In this document: piece by piece, positions 38,050 through 50,816 of the stretch
Numbering within the stretch: the first letter of the stretch is position 1
Layout of the letters: the number at the start of each line of letters is the position of its first letter
The notes under the pieces: generated by a model
Databases searched by the model: none
What the model was told of the DNA's origin: nothing
What the model saw: the letters and a program-made list of their open reading frames with translations, nothing else
Made by a program: the position numbers and the translations under genes
Assembly (NCBI GenBank): GCA_950295325.1
Contig: OX485805.1
Span: 37,063,501 to 37,127,500 of the forward strand
DNA from: Polytrichum commune
Lineage: Eukaryota > Streptophyta > Polytrichopsida > Polytrichales > Polytrichaceae
DNA: 64,000 nucleotides
Direction: 5' to 3'

Positions 38050-41000
38050 TTAACAAGGATTATACTTCTGCAAAGAGTTGAGGTACAATGAGGTGAGTCG
38101 GTTCTTTGCCTCACTCAATATGAAAACGGCACACACAACCCGTTGTGTTCGAGGTAGGAGGCCTGAAAATAGTGCTTTAATGCCGCCTTCTTGCATAATG
38201 GTGCGGGTTGCCGACAATATTCTCCTGCAATGCCAACTCACTTCAAATCATTAGCATATAGTCATTTTCTTAAGCATCTCACCTATAAAGTTTGCAGGCA
38301 TGTGTGATCACTCTCCTTGATTGGACACCTACATTTAAGTGGAACATGGCAAGGCTTGTGGTATCCCTCTCTCACACACGCACACACACAAACCAAAAAA
38401 ACATGTGTTACAATGAGATTTGATAAAGTGCTCAAAACATACATTGTTCTAGACGCAATTCAGAGGCTCTATGTGGTAATTGAATATAATGTTAATCTTC
38501 ACTTTGACCTCGTATCCTTTTGCATCTCTAAGTACTCCAATCCTATAATTCGAGTTGACAACCTTCATGATCCACAATTGCACTTTTTGGAATGAGCCAA
38601 ATGTGGCAAATTCATCATTCACATAACCAAATTTCAGACAGTTAGCAAATTCCCAATTTCAATATGGAAGAAGTGCGCCGTTCGTTTTGTACAATCTAGC
38701 CCACTTTGTCAGGGTACTCTCCAAACATGTCTTGACTACGGTATTTTGGAAAAATGTTCACCTTGTATCTTTGCTAGAATTAAGCAATGTTGGAATCAAG
38801 TGACCAATTGTGGGGAGAAAAGAATCACCCCAACATTGTCTGAAACCCTAGATGCTTGGGGTTTCCAACTCAAAATGAAAGATAAGTGAAAGATGCATTA
38901 TAGAATATGAAGATGAGACCTTATTTGAAGTTGACATACAAGAGGTTGTAATAAATGAATCCAAAATTACACTCATAAGCTTGGCATAAGTGGATCATTG
39001 TCTTTGATCCTCGTCAAATCATTTCAAGATATTTTTCTCTAGAACTTAACTAAACTTTCAAGATAAATCACAAGCTTGTGATATTCTAGTAGATTAGCTA
39101 AAGTTATAAATCTCATAAAATGTTGGATAAAGTCAAGAATGTTTATGTCGCTAACCTTGTTGCTTTCTTCAAATTATGAATTTTGTAACAAAGAAACAAC
39201 ATCAAGGGTTCTAACAACTTCAAGGTCCATGGAAAATATATGTTAATAAATGATTTTAATTACTTTTCTCAAAATATTGTAGATATTTATTAGTTCCAAA
39301 TGCAAATTTTTAAAAATTAAGAAAAAAATCAAGGAAATTTAGAATTAGTCTTGAAATTTATAGATGTGGAAAAAAAAGTTGGCAATCAATTTTGACTTCT
39401 TTAGCATTTAGGGTTTAATGTTATGTGATCACCATTTGTATATGATTGATGGTACTTCTCACCTATATATCATGAGATCCACATTAGCCTGCATGCGTGT
39501 TTTGATGGTGTCAAATGGTTGTGTGATGATGGCGGCCATAGAGCCTGACACACATGAGGCAAGAGCCATGGCCAACATTGGTTGTTGTTGGATGCTCTCC
39601 ACCTCCACACGCATAAATTCTTCTTGCAATGCGGGAGTCACTCCCAAGTAAGTCATTGTGTATATTGCCTCCCGCACCAAGCAAGGGATCTACATGAATT
39701 ACGAGCTCAATGCAATCAGTTAGTGCAATAGCAACATGCTCATTTAAGAAGAAGCACGGGAATAGAAATGTGGACATTCTTCACATATTAGGCAACAAAC
39801 ATGATCGTCAAATTACTAACCTTGTCACGAACACTATATGAGAACATATCCTTATGAAATATTGACCTCACAGTTTCATCATAACCAAGTGGTGGGAGTA
39901 GTATCCAAGCAAACATCAAAAGGTGCTATATAGTTTACTTTTTGTGTCAACAACTAATGTCCATGTCAAATTTGAATGAGTGTCAACCAGAGTGAGAAAA
40001 ACATATGGGCAAAATAACACATTAAAAAACAGCTTAGTAATATTTTCTTGAGATAATGGTCAGAGTGAGAAGTAAGCTAGAGATTGCCTCACAAAGCCTC
40101 GGGCGAAGGAGACCATCCCATGGTGACGGTGAAGGTGTTGCACTTGGGCCATTAAAGGGAGTCCTGATTTTTGTTGTTGAATCATGATGACCTCTGCCGG
40201 GCTTGACACAACGGTTGACACGGCTCCAGCCGTGAATGCAATACCCGCTCTATCCAAACTTGTGATGGGGCCTACAACCAAATTAAACGACAACATGATG
40301 TAATTAATGCAAACTTCTTCAATTGCACATATTCTACTTGTCTTCTTTTTTTGGAAAGGCCAAATTGTTTATATGATTTGGAAATGCAAAAGTCTCGAAA
40401 TGTGTAATATTAAATTTCCATTCAAAGACTTGGCATGGTAATATATGTGATATATTTATTCCAAACCTATTGACCTTTCATGTAAGATTCCAAGGAGGTG
40501 TGCACCCCAAATTGGATGGCGCTGATGGGGGCCATGCTAGCGGCATTTACAATTACCCCACGGTATAAGCTGATAGGATTCCATGCAATTGGTTGTTTGT
40601 CCTGCCACATGCATTAGAAGATCCGCCCATTCATCTTTTGGACAAATATGCAAGTCAAAACACATAGTTTTTTGGAAGTTCAAAAATCATCTATATGCAA
40701 TTTTTTGTTCTTATGGACATGAGATGTGCCCAAAAGCAAGCAAGCAACCACGTTTTTATTGGTAGAATGTCCATTAAATCACTCGCTACAATGATAATTC
40801 CATTGTGTATAATACAACCCAAAATTATACATAATGAATTCCATACTCAATCCCAACCACAAAGAGATATAATAATTGCTAGAACAAATGTATTATCATT
40901 TAGTATGAATCCTCTTCATGAACTGTAAACTACATGAATTCATCATGTTTGATATGATTTGACTCACAAATTCATTGTCATGATCTCATTAGTATCCAAT

Positions 41001-41361
41001 TGCACACATTTGGAAATGAGCTAGGTCATTTTGAGCATTCAATTATTGTCTATCCAAACTACATACATAATGGAAAGGTGACAATGACTTTGCATGTGAA
41101 AAGTCTCTTTCATTCATGCTTGGTTCCTCAAGAAATCAAAACTACAGTTAAACTACAATGTATGAGCTTGTGGACTCGTGGACTCATGGTATTATCTACA
41201 AAACCTTGGCATGTAATAAGTTAGTATTATACACCATGGCAAGAGGATGGACATACTTGAATCGCAGTTTTGATGGACACTGAAGGTTGTTGAAGAAAGA
41301 CTTCAATAATGCCGGACATGGCTCCCACCACTGACGACTCCAATGTTGTCAACGATCGCAT
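38050..41361 (-). CDS. Mitochondrial carrier family protein, substrate unassigned (5 exons)
   Basis: Minus-strand exons: 41257-41361, 40475-40601, 40093-40271, 39463-39689, 38050-38224. Donors and acceptors are GT-AG, all phases agree, and the product is 270 aa with three tandem ~90-aa repeats as in SLC25 carriers. Repeat 1 has QQPSVSIKTAIQ then SLYRGV and SMAPISAIQFGV. Repeat 2 has SPAEVIMIQQQ then FARGF joined across an intron to IPCLVREAIYTMTYLG. Repeat 3 has the canonical QPFDTIKTRMQ then GGIKALFSGLLPRT. So repeat 1 lacks the acidic residue of PxDxxK and repeat 2 lacks the basic one, while repeat 3 is standard. Family members sit in the mitochondrial inner membrane (sometimes peroxisomes or plastids) and exchange metabolites. 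The asymmetric motifs resemble a carrier type I associate, from memory, with algae and protists. No frameshift or stop is seen, but expression is unproven; the start is the first in-frame Met before repeat 1. Confidence 0.8.
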
Positions 41362-43796
41362 GATTCAAGTTCATGTCACCGCATCCTTGGACGGTTCAAG
41401 CACCTCGCTTACAAGCTGAAAGAACGAAACACCTACTTTCTAGTGATAAGGCCGCTTTCATGAATCAATTGTGATAGGGTTGGTCCCACACATGTTCAAG
41501 CAACATATAGGTCCATGACAACTAATGATGAGTAGAAACCCTTAAATTCATTTGTATGCACCTTGACTTGCTCTTACTATCAAGTACAAGTGACGGGGTC
41601 ATACAAGGGTTACATTAACTTATGCAAAACACCCATCGTGGAGAAATCTCCCAGTCATGCATTGAAGCAAATTATGCTCGACAATCGTATCAATAACTTC
41701 ATCACAATTCTCCAAGAGAAGTTGTCTCTTAGTGGTGGTTGTTGTCAAACCCTACATCATGACAACTTATTGAGAAGTATATCATGTGCCCACAATTGAC
41801 CCTCGAAACGCAATAAACTTCGGTGAGGCTTCGGTGTAGGTGATCTTTTGTGTGTTGTTGCACTTGTATACATGCAATTTCTCATGTAATAACCATTTAA
41901 TTTAACCTCACTTGACATTATCAACTTTATACCACCATAATCAATATACAAAATTTGAACTAGAAGGGGTTTAAATAATACACGTGTGAGTATGAGCATT
42001 AGATTATGTATTTGGTGTGCACAAGCGTCGGATCCAAGACACTGTACCAATTGTTTTGATTAGTATCCCAGGGGATGGACTCTTCATTGGACACCTTAAT
42101 GACGTGCGTGGGTCACTATGGGATTAAACCCCCTATATATGGGAACTTTATGGAGAAAAACAAATGTATGCATAATAATGGCAAGTTAAAAAGGGAATCA
42201 TGTATTTATATTAAATTTCTCAATTGAATATGGTAAATGCCTCCACTACATATACAAAATCATGAGTTAAATAGGCCCTTATTACATATGAACCCGCCAT
42301 CAATTCTCAATGAGAAAGTCATTGCAAAAAATTTCATCCATAGCATATGACAACAATGAATGAAAACGTGATTTAATGAAACAAACACATCTCTTGTCAA
42401 ATTTCCCTCTCAGCTATAGGGCCCCCCATTTTGTACATCTACTTTTACTTCAAAATTCTTAATAACCTTTTTGAATGTACACACTAGGGAAAAAAGAAAA
42501 GAAAAGAAAAACCTCACCCTTTACATATACTATGTACCTAATGCCTCAAATAATACCCCTTCTTACACTCATGTTAGTTCATATATGGTATAAAGAGTCC
42601 CCCCCCCCCCCCCATGATTAGTATGTTATACCTTTTAGAATTGTGATGCTATAATTCTTATAGAGAATGTAGGTTTTATCATCAAAGTTTTGCAATGTTT
42701 TGTAAATTGCATACTACATATACGTGTTTCACTTCTAAATTATTGCATCGTCAACAAAACTCTTTACTTCATGTAATCCATCTCTTCAAAGGGTGATCCA
42801 CACTAATTGAAATTCTAAGATGTATGAATAGGGTTGTGCTAGTATGTGCTTCAAAAGAAAGTATTACTACTTTGTTTTTATTGCCCATGTCTCAAAATTG
42901 TAGTGGGTTTGGGAATAACCATATACACAAAGCACTATGATAATGGATGACAAGAGTCGGTTTTTTATCGTGTCATATGTTCCATGTCAACTAGAGTCGG
43001 CTTCATGACTTGGTCTTTGGAGCCGCAAGCGTCCCATGTAGATGACGACTAGGCATTGCGTGTCCGCAATGGAAGTATTGTTGACAAGTTGATTGCCCAT
43101 GAAGTTTGTGCAAAGTCTATCCAAATCTACTTTTGCCTATAAATAGAATAGAAAAGAAAACTCCGTCGTTTTTTACACTAGCATGAATGCGAGCCTATTA
43201 AAGATATATTAATTATGGTTGACCCATGATGCATGTCATTGGTGAAAAAGGTGAAGCCGGTCCAAGTTCGCTTCACACTACACTTAGGGAATCAACATAG
43301 TAAGTGAATGCAACATGGATTCATACATGGCTTGAAATGGATCATGTTTCATGATCACTTGGACTGTTTTCAAAAATCATCTCTTGGAGGTAGGTGTAAC
43401 ATAAAACCAGGAGACCCTGGTACTCTGAAATCTCACAACCGTTAATGTATTCTAATTTATTATGTGTGAGGACCCTGCATGAGTAGAAATTCATTGAATA
43501 GCATTTGACTGAGGGCCCAGTCACATATGTCTTCACACTACACTTGAAGGGTTGTGACCACACTACATCAGAGACCCCAAATTAGTGGAATGGTGTTTAG
43601 TTGGAATGAATCGGCCCTCAACCTTATACATGGACTTGTTTTTACTAGAGTCCCTTCATTCACAATGGATGGGTTTAAGGTCGAGGCATCCATAGTTGAC
43701 CATGTCCCTTTAACAACTAACTAGGGTCATGTAATGCCAACATGGATGAGATTTATATTTTTTAGATGAATGGAGTTAAGGTTTATGTAGTGGCAG
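41362..43796. other. Spacer upstream of the carrier gene
   Basis: AT-rich with a C-run at about 42599-42613. No exon was recognised. The carrier gene's promoter should lie in the part nearest 41362, but I see no diagnostic element. Confidence 0.5.
43518..43568 (-). repeat. Dispersed repeat, copy 2 (inverted)
   Basis: Reverse complement of the block at 17420-17470. CTTCACACTACACTTGA and GTGACCACACTACAT are the shared cores. Confidence 0.6.
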
Positions 43797-44166
43797 CTTG
43801 TGATGGAATACCCTCATAAGAGTTTTGACAACTGCCGTAGCCAAACATTAGCATTCATATGAGCACTTATGGGTTAAACTATAGATCGACTAGTGTTACC
43901 CTAACTTAACTGCTTTAAAATTTATGACATTATCATATTCATATAAAAAAAAAATTGCATTCTCGTTAGAATTTGTTTCTCTTCACAAGAAAAAAATAAT
44001 TTCCTGCCTCACAACATTATTCATATTCATAACAATGTTCTGTAAGACTGAAAATATTCCACAAATTATTCCTAGATATTTCCCACATTTATTAGGCTGA
44101 ACACATTCAAGCTCCTAAACAAATACAAAGTCTCTTAGTTTCTCGGTTATAGGTGCCTAAACCTTA
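43797..44166 (+). repeat. Dispersed repeat upstream of S6K
   Basis: Shares a series of blocks, in the same order and orientation, with two copies downstream of S6K (50273-50816): TACCCTCATAAG, TTTTGACAACTG, GTAGCCAA, ATTAGCATT, CACTTATGGGT, TTTGTTTCTCTT, CTCCTAAACAAAT and GGTTATAGGTGCC. This copy has an extra ~90 bp between the TTTCTCTT and CTCCTAAAC blocks. The class is unknown. Confidence 0.7.
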
Positions 44167-44280
44167 CACAGACGCTACGAAACCCAAAGCCAGACTTTCT
44201 AACCCGAGCCTACCTACAGTAGGTATGGTGGTTCACCGTAATCCCTCCACAAAGCACCGGCTCGTATCCGAACCTGCCAA

Positions 44281-46091
44281 GTGGGCCAATGGGTGGTCGC
44301 TAGAGTGCCGAGGTGGCATATGACGTGGAAGGGCACATTCTCCACAGAATATGCCTGGTCACTGTGCGGCTCTTCTCTTCTCTTCTCTTGTGCTTGTGGC
44401 GGACCAAAAGCAACAAACACTCCTCGCTCTTCTCCAACCTCTTGCATTCCTTTCGTTCCACTCGTCGCTTCTCCCGCCCACACACTTTGTTCCGGAAATC
44501 CCACCTTCTCTCGCACTCCATCGCCGGCTCCTCGCCACCCTTCCCAGCTTCTCTTCGCCTTGCTTCTCACCACGATCATCGTGCGTGCACAGAGTGTTCT
44601 TTCACTTTCGGCCGTTCTTGTTTTCTCCGCCGTCGTTGTGGTGGTGCTCTGTGTGCAAAGCGTGGTGGGTTTTTAGGGAGATAAAGCTCTGCGGTGTGTT
44701 TGTGTAAGTATTCAGTCCTTATTGTATTTGTTGCATATGAAGTATAGCCTCTCAGACAAGGGTTAAGAGTCCGAGTTCTTAATTAGGGTTTCGGCAGAGA
44801 CGGAGTGTTTATTTGTTATTTTGTTAATCTTCCGGTTTGTTCCGAGGGTTTATTCCTTTTTCCTTTCTTTTCTAAAATTTTTAATGCACCGGCTCAGTGA
44901 ATCACTTTTCCTTGTCGGAAGTTGAGCTTCTTCTTCAATTTATCCTGTTCATCGTCTTCTTTCTTGTTTCTTTCTCACCTCGTTGGTTTATTTTTTTGTG
45001 TGGAATTAAAGCACTCTCGTGCTATGCTACAACGTGAAGTTGGATGAAGCAAGATATTGTCGGCGCTGTTTTTATGTTGCAAAGGCGCCTTTCGAAGGTT
45101 TCCTAGGGCATGGGTGTCTCGTAGATGAACAGACTAAATTTTGGTCGCAGCAATGTTTTTGTTCTTTTTTTTTTAAACGCTAGTAATATATCGAGAGATT
45201 ATAGTTTGTACACGTCGTGTACTGTCATTTGGGTGAACTGCCGTGCATAATTCAAACTTGATGCAAATTGATTGGAATACATCATATGTATGGTTCTCGG
45301 GTGAGGAGTTCATGATTTCACGACTATTGCCTAACCGGTATATTATCGTCGTCAGTGCAGTGAGGATATTTTCTGGAGGTGTTGAAAGAGTCAGCCTTTG
45401 GTCTGAAGAGGTTTGCTAATCGGGAGCTGTGGAAAAGCAAGATCCGAGCTGTGAAGGCATTGTGGTGACATCGATTTAGTTCGCGCAACTCTCTTAGTCA
45501 GCACGATGTAACCCTTGGTCTTCACGTGGCCGTCCTCGGACGAGCTGTGTACGCAATCTACTGATTCGGATTCTAATATTTTTATCACTTCATCATCCGC
45601 TTCTTCTTATAACCAGTGCATCCATCTCCCCCCCCAACCCGCCATTCAAGAACATCCCTTTCAGGCCCCTCGTCTTGCAGTCCTTGGATCATCCTGCTCG
45701 TTACAAGGAATAAAGTTGATCACCTTTCAGGTGCAGCTCTTACCCTTCTTTGCCTTTCCTTTGTTGGGTTTAACTTATAATTGCAGACACCAAGTTCTTC
45801 TAGCTTAGTACACTAGTTTGACTCCCGCCAATATGCCTCAAAGTGAAAGTAGATTTAAATCGAGGGCCGAGAGAGAGGGATATTAAGAAATTTTTTACTG
45901 GGCATGTTTGAAAAAAGTAAAGCTACCTATGCTACACGACTTTTATGCGACTTTTAATTTTTGTTTCAAAGTGAGTTAACTATTTATAGGTACTGTAGAA
46001 GTGGTTATGGTGATGATATGTACTGTAGAAGAAGTTGTTGGTCATTCATTTCTACATTGATGAGGTTGTTGTGTGGTACAGGTACAGAGAT
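44281..46091 (+). promoter_or_regulatory. Probable promoter, leader and leader intron of S6K
   Basis: A CCAAT motif (about 44286) and TGACGTGG (about 44322) precede a C/T-rich stretch (44360-44700) that looks like a 5'-UTR exon. A consensus donor GTAAGT at 44704-44709 and acceptors ending near 46080-46086 (GTACAG) bracket a possible ~1.38-kb leader intron just before the ATG at 46092. Three overlapping frames in the C/T-rich part resemble no protein. Confidence 0.45.
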
Positions 46092-49000
46092 ATGGGAGCA
46101 ACAAAAGTGAATATGCTTTCATTTTCGCCCCTTGTTCTGCCAGGGCCAAACGCCCGGCATGTGTCAGATCAACATAGTGAAGAATTCGACTTTTCAGATG
46201 TGTTTGGTCCGGCACCATTGCCTCATACTCCCCTCCAGTTGCCTTCTGTTGCTGAGGATGGAGACACCATCAATTGGTGTCCAGAGGTTCGCAAAGATCC
46301 ATTGGTTATTTACTCTAGGTCGCACTCCCTTGTTGGGCCTTCTCCAAAGCCCAGCCTTACCAGACCACAAGGCAAAGCAGTCTGGGATGAAACTGATCAC
46401 ATCCCAGCTAATGGGGATTCTAGTGTATCCCCTGCCATTAGTGACGTCCTTACTGGTGGAGTGGCAGGTTTAACCTTTAGTGATTCTGGTGACAGTGGCA
46501 GTGAGCGAGATGGTGATGAAGATATCCAGAAGGCAGTGGAGAATGCGGGTGGAAAGAAGCTGGGGCCTCAGGATTTTGAGCTCTTGAGGGTTGTTGGTCA
46601 AGGGGCTTTTGGAAAAGTTTTCCAGGTTCAAAAGAAGGGTACTTCAGAAATATATGCCATGAAGGTAATGCGTAAAGAAAAGATTCTGGAGCGTAATCAT
46701 GGTAATTATATGAAGGCAGAGCGGGACATTCTTACTAAGGTCGTCCACCCATTCATTGTTCAGCTTCAATATTCCTTTCAGGTTTGTGACCCTTTCTGGC
46801 TGTCTTGTTACTTCTCCTTCGTACCAAATCTGCTTTACATACATAGATATCATATGTTATGAAGTTGACAAGTCCTTATTTTGGAATCGAGTGGGATAGG
46901 GTTGATATTACTTTGAACTCGTGTATATTAAGCACTGTACAGTTATTTCTTTGCCAATGAAGTTTTTATTTGGTTTGATTTTGTATTAAACACAAATTTG
47001 TGTATTCATATATTTATAAAAAAAATTATCTTCTTCTTTTTGATGCAGACAAAGTCCAAGTTGTATCTAGTTCTGGACTTCATCAACGGTGGTCATTTGT
47101 TCTTTCAGCTTTATCGACAGGGAACTTTCAGGTAGCCACTCTAATCATTTGCCAGGGCACACCTTTAGTACATGATGAACATGTAGGTCATGGTTCACAA
47201 CAACAGGTTGTGCTTGTGCTGTTGGTAGGAGTTCCTGTCAAAGTCATCAACCCTTATTGGGAGCTGAATATGCTGGACATGAGGCCAAGAATAGTTTGCT
47301 ATGTACAGCTCGCACACCATGACTTCCTAAAATAATCTACACAAACATACGAAAACTTCATAAGTCATTTTTCAATCACATTTATGGCATTGTAATATCA
47401 TTTATTAGGCTTGCAAAGTTTGCAATTGTGGATTGTCAAGTATCTGCCTTAGTTTGTTATTTTCTGAGTATAACATTGAAGAACATGACTGTGCAGTGAG
47501 GAGCTGGCTCGGATGTACACTGCAGAAATTGTGTTAGCTGTTGCACATCTCCATAATAATGGAATCATACATCGGGACTTAAAACCTGAGAATATCCTTC
47601 TCGATGCTGATGGCTATGTATGTTTGACTTATTCTTTGCCCCCTCTTAGATTTCTTCATTAAATATGGTACCTGTGGAAGAATGTGATTGTTTTAGGATG
47701 GACCTGGACGTGCATTATTAATGTGATGAGCTCCTGCTGCATAATATCTACAGGAGTTATAATCTCAAACTTCTATATGTTAAGGTTGTTTAGGACCTTC
47801 TGATTCTCAAGGTTGGTTACTTCTAATCTGTCATGTAGGTGATGCTGACTGACTTTGGGCTAGCAAAGGAGGTCAAAGAAGACAGCCCATCGAACTCACT
47901 TTGTGGCACTGTGGAGTATATGGCACCTGAAATTGTGCTTGCAAAAGGCCATGGAAAAGCAGCAGATTGGTGGAGTGTTGGAATCCTCCTTTTTGAGATG
48001 CTTACTGGCCAGGTATACCGTCAATGCTCTTGGATCTGGTCCAGCACTAAGTTGCTAATTGCATGCATTGTGGGCGTTTTTTCATCATATTTGTTACGAG
48101 TGGGTTACCAGTTTTTGTGCTTTTGGAATCCAAGTACCTGCTAATGCTAGAGCGCACTTTGTAATTATATTATTCATGCGCACCTCAAGGCTCTATGATA
48201 ATTCTGGGTTTTCAAAAGGTGAGGTTGGCATGACATTGTCTAGTCTTGCTCTGCCAGGGGAGAAATGCTGTGAGAAGATCTGCCCATGTTGTTGGTATCC
48301 ACTCTGTTATTGTGTTCCTGTATCGTTGGTTTGGTGTACAAGACATGACAAGGGGAAGTCATGTGGTTGATTTGGGTCATGACTAGGTACCATATTTCTT
48401 CCAAGGGTCCAATAATATAAGAACAGAATAAATGAATGAATGAATTAAACATAATGATGGATTAAGATATGTACTCTGAAGCTTTCGATGGAATTTTCTG
48501 TCTTTCTGACGGACATCACTGTAATTTTTGGCGTGCAGCCTCCATTTGCACACAACAACAGGCAGAAGTTGCAAGAGAAGATCATTAAAGATAAGGTCAA
48601 GCTGCCGTCTTTCTTGACCAGTGAGGCACATAATTTGTTGAAAGGGGTAAGTGTTCCCATATACTTTAATCCAAATTTCCACGCATATGTGGATATTATT
48701 TCCAGGGCACCAAGTATACTGTTGTTTTGCTAACATGTGCATTAAAGTAGTTTGCACTTATGACAGATGATTCTTATACTGCAAATTTTTATTTATTTCC
48801 AAACTGGAATCAATGAGGTTGGATAACTATGAGGGAATTTGATCCATCAGCTTATTGCTATTTGTTTAAGAGTTGGAAGAGGCTCGGAATGCACAGGTAG
48901 AGGTGTAATAGATAGCTTATCATCTCAATTATTTCTTAATCTGTATATTACTGAGGCTGTCTTGGAATGGAATTGCAGCTGCTGCAAAAGGATCCTAGTA

Positions 49001-49263
49001 AGCGGTTAGGGAATGGACCCACAGGGAGCAATGACATCAAACAGCACAAATGGTTCAAGGGTATCAACTGGCGCAAACTTGAGTTGCGTGAAGTGACTCC
49101 AAAGTTCCTTCCAGCTGTCAGTGGGAAGCATTGCACTGCCAATTTTGATGAAATGTGGACCAACCTGCCCCTCGATAATTCCCCTGCTGGGACTCCCAAG
49201 GCCAGCGACTCGGACTTCTTTCAAGGCTACACCTACGTGGCTCCCAATGCCTGGCTGGGGTAA
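46092..49263 (+). CDS. S6K: Ribosomal protein S6 kinase, AGC family (6 exons)
   Basis: Ser/Thr kinase downstream of TOR that phosphorylates ribosomal protein S6 and promotes translation and growth. Exons: 46092-46781, 47049-47131, 47497-47617, 47839-48012, 48539-48646, 48979-49263; 486 aa, in frame. The N-terminus carries a TOS motif (FDFSDVFGP, residues 32-40), which docks the Raptor subunit of TOR complex 1, and the plant-S6K block [11 protein letters not shown]. Kinase domain: Gly loop GQGAFGKV at 169-176, Lys191, HRDLKPEN with catalytic Asp285, DFG Asp303. The activation loop NSLCGT puts the PDK1-type site at Ser318. The C-terminal hydrophobic motif FQGYTY places the TOR-type site at Thr477. 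All key residues are present, so an active enzyme is expected. Start choice: first ATG after a likely leader-intron acceptor; Met8 is an alternative. Confidence 0.95.
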
Positions 49264-50272
49264 CTTGGACTTGATTCAAATTTAGGTTTTCTTATGGTGG
49301 TCTATTTTGAATGTCCACTTTTGAGGGTCATAGTTGCACCTCGTGTATTTTATAGAGGAAGGGAGGGATGACAGCCTTGCCAATGTTAGGATTAATGTTA
49401 GTGATGCCTCTATGGTGTCCCCTCCACTTCTGCACAGTTTTCAGATAGGTCGAAACATCGGTAATATGATAGCTTCACACACGGGTCAAACGAAGCGCCA
49501 AAGCCTGGACCCTAGAATTTGGATGTCTATGACAGACAATAAGTCATTTGTTCCATGTGTTGGATTAGTGTACGTTCTATGTTTGTACATCAGGGAGAGA
49601 AGAAGCTGAAATTTCGCACTTTGGATCATGACAATGAGGTACATTTTTCAGTCACGAATTCGTTGACAAGTCTTCTAGGTTATCACAGTCGCAGTTAACA
49701 GTGCCTGCTTGGAATAAAAGATAGCTCCTAGTCCCTTTTGAAGATTTTTGATTCAAATAAGTCAACTCAGCAGCATTTTCTAGTATCTATGCACTGAAAT
49801 CAGGGTCTTCTTAGAGGTGTTCTTAGTTCCGAGTTTGTCCTTATTTTGTTGATACTCATATTGGGTCGGCAATTGTAGTTCTTGCTTCATAGCTTTACTC
49901 AATTTTCAGATAGAAAGTAGAGAATCTCTTTTACAAATTTTCTTTGATTCTGTGCCTATCTGAACTCTTCAAGGTAGGTGGTGCTGAAACAGACACTTTA
50001 AGTGCTATTATTGGATACAAAAGTCTTCTCCTTGGCAATTGATGAGGGATTTTAATGCATCAAAGTGTGGCGTATTTGAATGCTGTATTCAGCAGTGGAT
50101 GACCTAAAACCATTACATGGCCTGGAGTTAAGGTGAAGGGTACTCTCAAAATTAATATGTATGTATTGTTCAAGGACTCTACTCTTACTACACTGGAAAA
50201 AAATTGCATCATTATATATTTTCTAAATTTGGTGTAGAATCTCGATTGATCAATTATATGCACCTCCATGGT
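49264..50272. other. 3' flank of S6K
   Basis: Should contain the S6K 3' untranslated region. A short segment (about 49594-49638) is bounded by AG and GT and rich in charged codons, but it joins no gene I can identify. Otherwise nothing was recognised. Confidence 0.4.
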
Positions 50273-50816
50273 TCCGGCTTGTGATATTGATTACCCTCTT
50301 AAGATTTTTTACAACTGTCGTAGCCAAGAATTAGCATTTAGATGAACACTTATGGGTGAACCTATAGATTGATTGTGTGATACCCTAAATTTTGCAACTT
50401 CAAAATTTGTAGCAATTTCCATATTCATGATTTTGTTCTAAAATATCACATTCTCCTTAGAATATGTTTCTCTTGCAAGAAAAATAATTCCCTGCTATTA
50501 CTCCTAAACAAATGTAAACTCTCTTATTTTATTGGTTATAAATGCCTCAACCTTACCCTCATAAGCTTTTTGACAATTGTTGTAGCCAAGCATTAGAGTT
50601 TAGATGAGTGGTTATGGGTTAACCTATAATTGACTATGTGTTACTCTAATTATACTGCTTTGAAATTTGTTGCAATTTTCATATTCATGAATTTTATTTT
50701 AATAGTTTATTATTTTCATTAGAACTTGTTTCTCTTTGCTAAGTAATTCCCTGCTATTACTCCTCCTAAACAAATGCAAGCTCTCTCATTTTATCGGTTA
50801 TAGATGCTTCAACCTT
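50273..50816 (+). repeat. Two tandem copies of the repeat that also precedes S6K
   Basis: Copies at about 50273-50548 and 50560-50816. Each runs from an (ACCCTCATAAG / ACCCTCTTAAG) start through TTGTAGCCAAG, TTAGATGA, TTATGGGTTAACCTATA, TTTGTTGCAATTTTCATATT and CCCTGCTATTACTCC to TTGGTTATAAATGCCTCAAC-like ends. Both keep the orientation of the copy at 43797-44166. Confidence 0.75.

Noticed and set aside
39821-39850. A possible 30-nt micro-exon in the carrier gene between exons 3 and 4
   Set aside because: It is bounded by AG and GT and keeps frame, but direct joining of 40093 to 39689 gives FARGF followed by IPCLVRE, which matches the normal carrier spacing exactly. Adding ten residues would break it.
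44281-44707. Three overlapping 120-130-codon frames before S6K
   Set aside because: C/T-rich low-complexity sequence giving Ser/Pro/Leu-rich translations in all three frames, best read as promoter and 5'-UTR.
49594-49638. AG/GT-bounded charged segment after S6K
   Set aside because: It looks exon-like, but S6K already ends with its complete hydrophobic motif and stop, and no neighbouring exon joins it.
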